Assembly (NCBI GenBank): GCA_036495525.1
Contig: DASXMR010000084.1
Span: forward strand, 1-64,000
Length of the DNA: 64,000 bases
Source of the DNA: DASXMR01 sp036495525
GTDB taxonomy: Bacteria > Actinomycetota > Actinomycetes > Streptosporangiales > Streptosporangiaceae
Direction of reading: 5' to 3'
The notes beneath the pieces are model-generated. The model saw nothing but the letters and a program-made list of their open reading frames with translations, had not been told where the DNA came from and made no database searches. Position numbers and translations under genes: made by a program. Of the stretch, positions 61,508 through 64,000 are shown piece by piece (position 1 is the first letter of the stretch; each line of letters opens with the position of its first letter).

Positions 61508-62383
61508 CTAGGCGGGAGCGATGCGGCGGGCCACCTCGCCAAGTCCTGGCCAGCCAGGTGACTCCTGCACGCACCTGGCGAACAGCCACAGCAGTACCCG
61601 AGCGGGATCCAGGTCGAGCAGGCCGGCCATCCGCCTGGCCAGGGCTTGCGGGTCGGCGGTCAGCCGATCTGAGCAATTCAGCATGTGCTGGAGCACGTCG
61701 TAAGCGGGGTCACCGACGTAGGGCTTGGGATCGATGGCCAGCCACGGCTGCCGCGTCGCGGCCAGCACGTTCCCGGCGTGCAAGTCGGTGCACAGCAGTA
61801 CCTGGTGCCCGGCGCTAGCCGGGAGCTCTCGCAGCAGTGCGATGCCCGCCCTGGCCAGTCCGGGATCGAGGCCGGGCGCGGTCTGCTGCTCGAACCTGTC
61901 TGCCCACTGCTCGCACATGGCCTGCAGCGACTGGAACGGGTGTGCCCCGGCTGGCCTGATCCACAGTCGCCGGAGCAGCTCAGCGATGATCACGTCCTGC
62001 TCGGGCTCCGGTCGGCGGGACAGCGGGAATCCTGGCACGCAGCGCTCCATCAGCAGCGCGACAGCGCCGGCGAGCGCCAGCGCGTCCCGCAGCAGCACCG
62101 CCCCGTGGCCGGCCCAGGCGCGCAGGCCGTCCGCCTCATGCGCCCCTTCCGGGTGCGGCCACATGACCTTGAGCACCAGGTCGGCGCCGGACTCATGCCG
62201 GACCGGAGCCACCCAGGCGGTCTGGCCGCCCGGCTGGAACGGCGCGCCGATCGTGATCGACCATTGCTCCGCCGCGTGCGCGACGGCGGCCGGCAGCGTC
62301 GCGGCCAGCCACGCCGTCCAGCCATCGCGCCCGGCCGGGTCGACCAGGTTCCTGGGCAGCGCCAGAGTTCCCACAGAGTGCAT
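61508..62383 (-). CDS. Aminoglycoside/hydroxyurea phosphotransferase-family kinase
   Basis: A 291-residue kinase of the APH(6)/hydroxyurea phosphotransferase type. It has an N-lobe (DLVLKVMWPHPEGAHEADGL, with the ATP lysine) and the catalytic loop CTDLHAGNVLAATRQPW followed by IDPKPYVGDPAYDVLQHML, where the second Asp binds Mg2+. These enzymes phosphorylate streptomycin-like or other small molecules. Resistance activity cannot be inferred from sequence alone. ATG 62383 aligns with family starts. The frame extends further upstream without a ribosome site. Confidence 0.82.
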   Translation of the reverse strand: MHSVGTLALPRNLVDPAGRDGWTAWLAATLPAAVAHAAEQWSITIGAPFQPGGQTAWVAPVRHESGADLVLKVMWPHPEGAHEADGLRAWAGHGAVLLRDALALAGAVALLMERCVPGFPLSRRPEPEQDVIIAELLRRLWIRPAGAHPFQSLQAMCEQWADRFEQQTAPGLDPGLARAGIALLRELPASAGHQVLLCTDLHAGNVLAATRQPWLAIDPKPYVGDPAYDVLQHMLNCSDRLTADPQALARRMAGLLDLDPARVLLWLFARCVQESPGWPGLGEVARRIAPA

Positions 62384-62574
62384 CCTGCTACACCAGGAGG
62401 CAGTCGGCCCCAGCACTTCGTTCTGCCGGAGAGAAGGCCGCCACGATGAGTTCATGGCCGTTCGCTGGTCACAATGTGGCTCGCTGGGGCAGGTTGGAGT
62501 CAGACGGAACCGGCCCCGGCTGGCTGCGGACGGCATCGTGGTCGCCGCGGCCCGGTTCCTGCGAAGGAGGGGTC

Positions 62575-63690
62575 ATGAGTGGCGTGAGAGTCCTGGTCGG
62601 CACCCGCAAGGGCGCGTTCGTGCTGACCGCGGATGGCAAGCGGAAGGAATGGGACATCAGCGGCCCGTTCTTCTCGGGCTGGGAGGTCTACCACCTGAAA
62701 GGGTCGCCAGCCGACCAGGACCGGCTGTATGCGTCGCAGTCAAGCGGCTGGTCGGGCCAGGTCATCCAGCGCTCCGACGACGGCGGCCGGACCTGGCAGC
62801 CGGTCGGCAACGAGTTCAGCTATCAGGGCACCCCCGGCACCCACCAGTGGTACGACGGGACGCCGCACCCGTGGGAGTTCGCCAGGGTCTGGCACCTGGA
62901 GCCGTCGCTCGACGATCCGGATACGGTCCTCGCCGGTGTCGAGGACGCCGGCCTGTTCAGGTCCGCTGACGGCGGGCTGACCTGGCAGGAACTGCCGGGG
63001 CTGCGCACCCACAGGTCGGGACCGTCCTGGCAGCCGGGGGCTGGCGGCATGTGCCTGCACACGATCATCTTTGACCCGGCCACCCCAGGCCGGATCTTCA
63101 CCGCCATCTCAGCGGCCGGCGCCTTCCGGTCCGACGACGCCGGCCAGACCTGGCAGCCCATCAACCGCGGCCTGCGTTCTGAGGGCATACCCGACCCGGA
63201 CGCCGAGGTCGGGCACTGCGTGCACCGGCTGGCCATGCACCCGTCCCGGCCAGACGTCCTGTACATGCAGAAGCACTGGGACGTGATGCGCAGCGACGAC
63301 GGCGGCGAGTCCTGGCATGAGGTCAGCGGCAACCTGCCGACCGACTTCGGGTTCCCGATCGACGTGCACGCGCATGAGCCGCAGACCGTCTACGTAGTGC
63401 CGATCACCAGCGACGCGGAGCACTTCCCGCCAGAAGGCAGGCTGCGGGTCTACCGGAGCCGCACTGGCGGGGACGAGTGGGAGCCACTTACCACCGGGCT
63501 GCCGCAGCAGCATTGCTACGTGAACGTGCTGCGCGACGCCATGGCCGTGGACTCACTCGACTCCTGCGGCATCTACTTCGGCACCACTGGCGGCCAGGTC
63601 TACGGCTCAGCTGACGCGGGAGACAGCTGGGATCCGATCGTGCGTGACTTGCCGGCCGTGCTCTCGGTGGAAGTCCAGACGCTGCCATGA
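62575..63690 (+). CDS. Asp-box (BNR) beta-propeller protein
   Basis: A 371-residue protein starting VRVLVGTRKGAFVLTADGKRKEW. At least five Asp-box motifs are visible (SDDGGRTWQ, SADGGLTWQ, SDDAGQTWQ, SDDGGESWH, SADAGDSWD), typical of sialidase/VPS10-like propellers. The catalytic Arg triad of sialidases is not evident, and there is no signal peptide, so it is probably a cytosolic propeller of unknown activity. AAGGAGGGG precedes ATG 62575. The stop overlaps the next gene start (ATGA). Confidence 0.82.
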   Translation: MSGVRVLVGTRKGAFVLTADGKRKEWDISGPFFSGWEVYHLKGSPADQDRLYASQSSGWSGQVIQRSDDGGRTWQPVGNEFSYQGTPGTHQWYDGTPHPWEFARVWHLEPSLDDPDTVLAGVEDAGLFRSADGGLTWQELPGLRTHRSGPSWQPGAGGMCLHTIIFDPATPGRIFTAISAAGAFRSDDAGQTWQPINRGLRSEGIPDPDAEVGHCVHRLAMHPSRPDVLYMQKHWDVMRSDDGGESWHEVSGNLPTDFGFPIDVHAHEPQTVYVVPITSDAEHFPPEGRLRVYRSRTGGDEWEPLTTGLPQQHCYVNVLRDAMAVDSLDSCGIYFGTTGGQVYGSADAGDSWDPIVRDLPAVLSVEVQTLP

Positions 63691-63983
63691 TCCGGGTTGT
63701 GCTCCCCTCGCACCTGCGCAGGCTCGCCGGGATCGACGGCGAAGTGCGGCTGGATGTCGACGGCCAGGTGACGCAGCGCTCGGTGATGGACGCGCTGGAG
63801 GCCAGCTACCCCGTGCTGCGGGGCACGATCCGGGATCACCAGACCGCGCAGCGCCGGGCGTTCATAAGGTTCTTCGCGTGCGAGCAGGACCTGTCGCACG
63901 CGCAGCCGGACGCACCCCTACCTGACCTGGTGGCAGCCGGAGCTGAGCCGTACCTGATCGTCGGCGCCATGGCGGGCGGCTAG
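63687..63983 (+). CDS. MoaD/ThiS-like ubiquitin-fold sulfur carrier
   Basis: A 98-residue beta-grasp protein ending in Gly-Gly (GAMAGG then stop), the C-terminal feature of MoaD/ThiS carriers that become thiocarboxylated. Strands at VVLPSHLRRLAGI, EVRLDVD and FIRFFACEQDLS fit the fold. No molybdopterin or thiamine gene is nearby. It overlaps the Asp-box protein gene by 4 bp, so the partner may be that protein. The cognate activating enzyme is not in the window. Confidence 0.78.
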   Translation: MIRVVLPSHLRRLAGIDGEVRLDVDGQVTQRSVMDALEASYPVLRGTIRDHQTAQRRAFIRFFACEQDLSHAQPDAPLPDLVAAGAEPYLIVGAMAGG

Positions 63984-64000
63984 CCCGGCCGCCCGGCTGG

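Overview
The window is chromosomal DNA of a very GC-rich actinomycete. Three kinds of evidence agree: strong G/C bias at third codon positions, marker genes (mshA for mycothiol, carD, a senX3-regX3 pair, an LpqE-like lipoprotein, cysS-rlmB) in a mycobacterium/streptomycete-like order, and GTG/TTG starts with purine-rich ribosome sites. Genus cannot be fixed from sequence alone. No rRNA, CRISPR array or prophage was seen. One IS110-family element and one tRNA-Thr are present.

Layout. 1-535: end of a 67-bp tandem repeat array and a promoter region. 0.5-9.3 kb: a membrane GGDEF protein, an FAD oxidoreductase, a beta-glucosidase/MarR pair, the 3' remnant of a membrane-protein gene, a DinB/DUF664 protein, a secreted protein of unknown function and a ferritin-like diiron protein. 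9.4-15.9 kb: an ion-homeostasis block. A KimA-like potassium importer fused to an OB-fold domain diverges from an MgtE-type sensor protein (PRC barrel, MgtE_N, CBS pair, no channel). Next comes an M-box (ykoK) magnesium riboswitch, a 31-codon leader frame and an NRAMP-related transporter with an altered metal site. 16.1-23.7 kb: an AMACR-like racemase, a secreted pentapeptide-repeat protein, and a five-gene overlapping redox operon (small anchored protein, ApbE, ferric-reductase-like membrane protein, NuoF-like flavoprotein, ferredoxin) diverging from a CsoR regulator. 23.7-42.4 kb: a conserved core (ybjN-like, mshA, gpmA, senX3-regX3, lpqE-like, carD, ispF, cysS, rlmB). It lacks ispD between carD and ispF and is interrupted by a catabolic block (homogentisate dioxygenase, acyl-CoA ligase, PanE-like reductase, F420/FMN split-barrel protein). 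PPK2 and a basic helical protein follow. 42.7-55.0 kb: an L,D-transpeptidase, an amino-acid ABC operon, the IS110 element, a DUF2993 protein and a peptide ABC operon with fused ATPases. 55.1-60.5 kb: a lipid/envelope operon (PAP2-WES/DGAT fusion, GT4 glycosyltransferase, UPF0104 protein, VC0807-like membrane protein). 60.8-64 kb: tRNA-Thr, a GNAT, a small-molecule kinase, and an Asp-box beta-propeller protein coupled to a MoaD/ThiS-like carrier.

The most promising system is the magnesium unit at 12160-15946. The riboswitch's closing strand and the leader's start region can pair with the same short segment, which suggests a mutually exclusive switch controlling translation of a proline-rich leader peptide ahead of an NRAMP-type magnesium transporter, with the MgtE sensor encoded as a separate protein. 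The second is the redox operon, whose first product ends in SGAS, a possible minimal flavinylation site next to its own ApbE.
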